The translations under genes and the position numbers were made by a program. The notes beneath the pieces were generated by a model. It did not search any database. It was not told the DNA's origin and saw only the letters and a list, made by a program, of their open reading frames with translations. From Pseudomonadota bacterium (GTDB lineage: Bacteria > Myxococcota_A > Polyangia > Polyangiales > Sandaracinaceae), in NCBI GenBank assembly GCA_023427125.1, contig JAEZBP010000496.1:1-6457 (forward strand): DNA of 6,457 nt. The letters run 5' to 3'. Shown here piece after piece: positions 5,682 through 6,457 of this stretch; within the stretch, counting starts at the first letter, position 1; every line of letters starts with the position of its first letter.

Positions 5682-6457
5682 TGCCACTCGAGCGCTCCGC
5701 CGTTCATCACGCACACGCACGTCGAGCCTTGGTAACACAGCCCGCTCGACTCGATCGTGTCGTCGATCGCGTTGCACTCGCGCCCCTCCTCGGGGAAGCA
5801 CTGGCGCTGCTGCACGACGCCGGTCAGCCGCTCGAGCCCGTGGTCCGGATCGGTGATGAAGTCGGTCACGTGCCCGAGCATGCTCCGGTAGTCGTCGGCC
5901 GAGAGGCTCCCGCCGGCGTTGGGCGAGGCGCGGTTCACCTCGGCGATGACGTCGAGGATCGTCTCGAGCGGCGTCACCGGATCACCCTCGGCCGGCTGCG
6001 CCACCGCGTTCTGCAGGATCGACGGAAGCGTGCGCGCCAGATCGACCTCGCCGATGTCCTGCACGAGATCGAGCGAGTCGCGCACGGCGCTCCCGTCGAT
6101 GTCGAGCTCGCCGCCCGACGCCATCACCTCTCGCACGTTGGGCGCCATCGCCTCGCTCAGCGCGTGCATCAAGGGGACGATGTTCCGGTCGTCCTCCATG
6201 ATCATCAGCGCGTCCGCGGCGCCGTGCAGGGTGGACAGGAACGCGTCGTTGTCGGAGGCGACCGTGACGAGGTAGCCCAGGAGCGCGGCGAGCGCGTCGC
6301 GCGCCTCGGGATCCTCGTTGACCGCGTCGAGCAAGCGGATGAGCCCGCTCATCATCGGCTCGCGCATCGTGTCGGCCATCCGTGAGTGCAGGGTCGTCGC
6401 CCAGCTCTCCAGATCCCCGGCCGCGCGGTGCTCGGCGATGCGATCGCGCGCGAAGGG
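5669..6457 (-). CDS. Cys-rich, probably exported protein of unknown function (5' partial)
   Basis: I do not recognise a family. The frame is open to the window edge: upstream of the ATG at 6379 it reads sensibly for 26 more codons (including RIAEHRAAGDLESWATTLHS), so the real start, and any signal peptide, probably lies outside. Counting from the Met at 6379, residues 1-190 are helical and acidic with several Met and no Cys. Residues 194-234 hold six Cys (194, 202, 215, 221, 223, 234) in a compact module that includes TCVC and ends LEWQCAR. This resembles the CxC...WxC endings I associate with secreted myxobacterial proteins. Six clustered Cys suggest three disulfides and hence a periplasmic or surface location. 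The last 13 bases overlap the FadL-like gene, so the two are co-transcribed and may share an envelope function. If the ATG at 6379 were the true start, the protein would be 236 aa with no signal peptide, which fits poorly with disulfides. Confidence 0.72.
   Translation of the reverse strand, partial: PFARDRIAEHRAAGDLESWATTLHSRMADTMREPMMSGLIRLLDAVNEDPEARDALAALLGYLVTVASDNDAFLSTLHGAADALMIMEDDRNIVPLMHALSEAMAPNVREVMASGGELDIDGSAVRDSLDLVQDIGEVDLARTLPSILQNAVAQPAEGDPVTPLETILDVIAEVNRASPNAGGSLSADDYRSMLGHVTDFITDPDHGLERLTGVVQQRQCFPEEGRECNAIDDTIESSGLCYQGSTCVCVMNGGALEWQCAR

Noticed and set aside
3885..5735. 616-codon open frame on the plus strand opposite the FadL-like gene
   Set aside because: The product is a monotonous Arg/Val/Asp/Ala/His sequence with no motif, while the opposite strand encodes a signal peptide and the FadL NPA motif.
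5682..5801. N-terminal extension of the FadL-like protein to the ATG at 5801
   Set aside because: It would put 40 Arg-rich residues before a clear signal peptide and lies wholly within the upstream gene.
5681..6385. 234-codon plus-strand frame opposite the Cys-rich gene
   Set aside because: It is a His/Arg/Val-rich shadow without motifs. The minus-strand frame is supported by its coupling to the FadL-like gene and its structured Cys module.

Overview
The window is very GC-rich, and its coding frames are dominated by GCG, CTC, GAG and CGC codons. That composition fits a myxobacterium-like Gram-negative bacterium (Myxococcota, possibly a Polyangia or Sandaracinus relative). So does the gene content: a TPR/FHA protein next to a Hanks-type kinase, a Uma2-family protein, a FadL-like outer-membrane protein and a secreted Cys-rich protein. 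This assignment is inferred from style and content, because the window holds no marker gene.

Layout. (1) Positions 1-2281, plus strand: an FHA-domain protein whose 5' end lies off the window, coupled by a 4-bp GTGA overlap to a soluble Ser/Thr protein kinase with an N-terminal helical-repeat region. (2) Positions 2263-2871, minus strand: a Uma2-family (PD-(D/E)XK-fold) protein, convergent with the kinase gene and overlapping it by 19 bp. Its usual first metal-binding Asp reads as His. (3) Positions 2967-3860, plus strand: an inner-membrane protein with two transmembrane helices and a helical-repeat cytosolic part, divergent from the Uma2 gene across 95 bp. (4) Positions 3861-3968: a short convergent spacer with two GC-rich hairpins, the first of which contains the stop codon of the preceding gene. 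(5) Positions 3969-6457, minus strand: a two-gene unit made of a Cys-rich protein (5' end off the window) and a FadL/OmpP1-type outer-membrane protein, overlapping by 13 bp. The FadL-like protein carries an unusual Pro/Glu-rich tail ending in six arginines.

How the genes may work together. The FHA protein and kinase form a plausible phospho-signalling pair: the kinase makes phosphothreonine, and the FHA domain binds it. The Cys-rich protein and the FadL-like porin are probably made together for the cell envelope. I see no evidence that these two modules, the Uma2 protein and the membrane protein form one system. I found no RNA gene, insertion sequence, CRISPR array, attachment site or origin, and no stretch over 300 bases lacks a gene. 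Nothing here clearly amounts to a new system. The most unusual points are the Uma2 active-site substitution, the tailed FadL protein, the altered APE motif of the kinase and the stop-codon hairpin.
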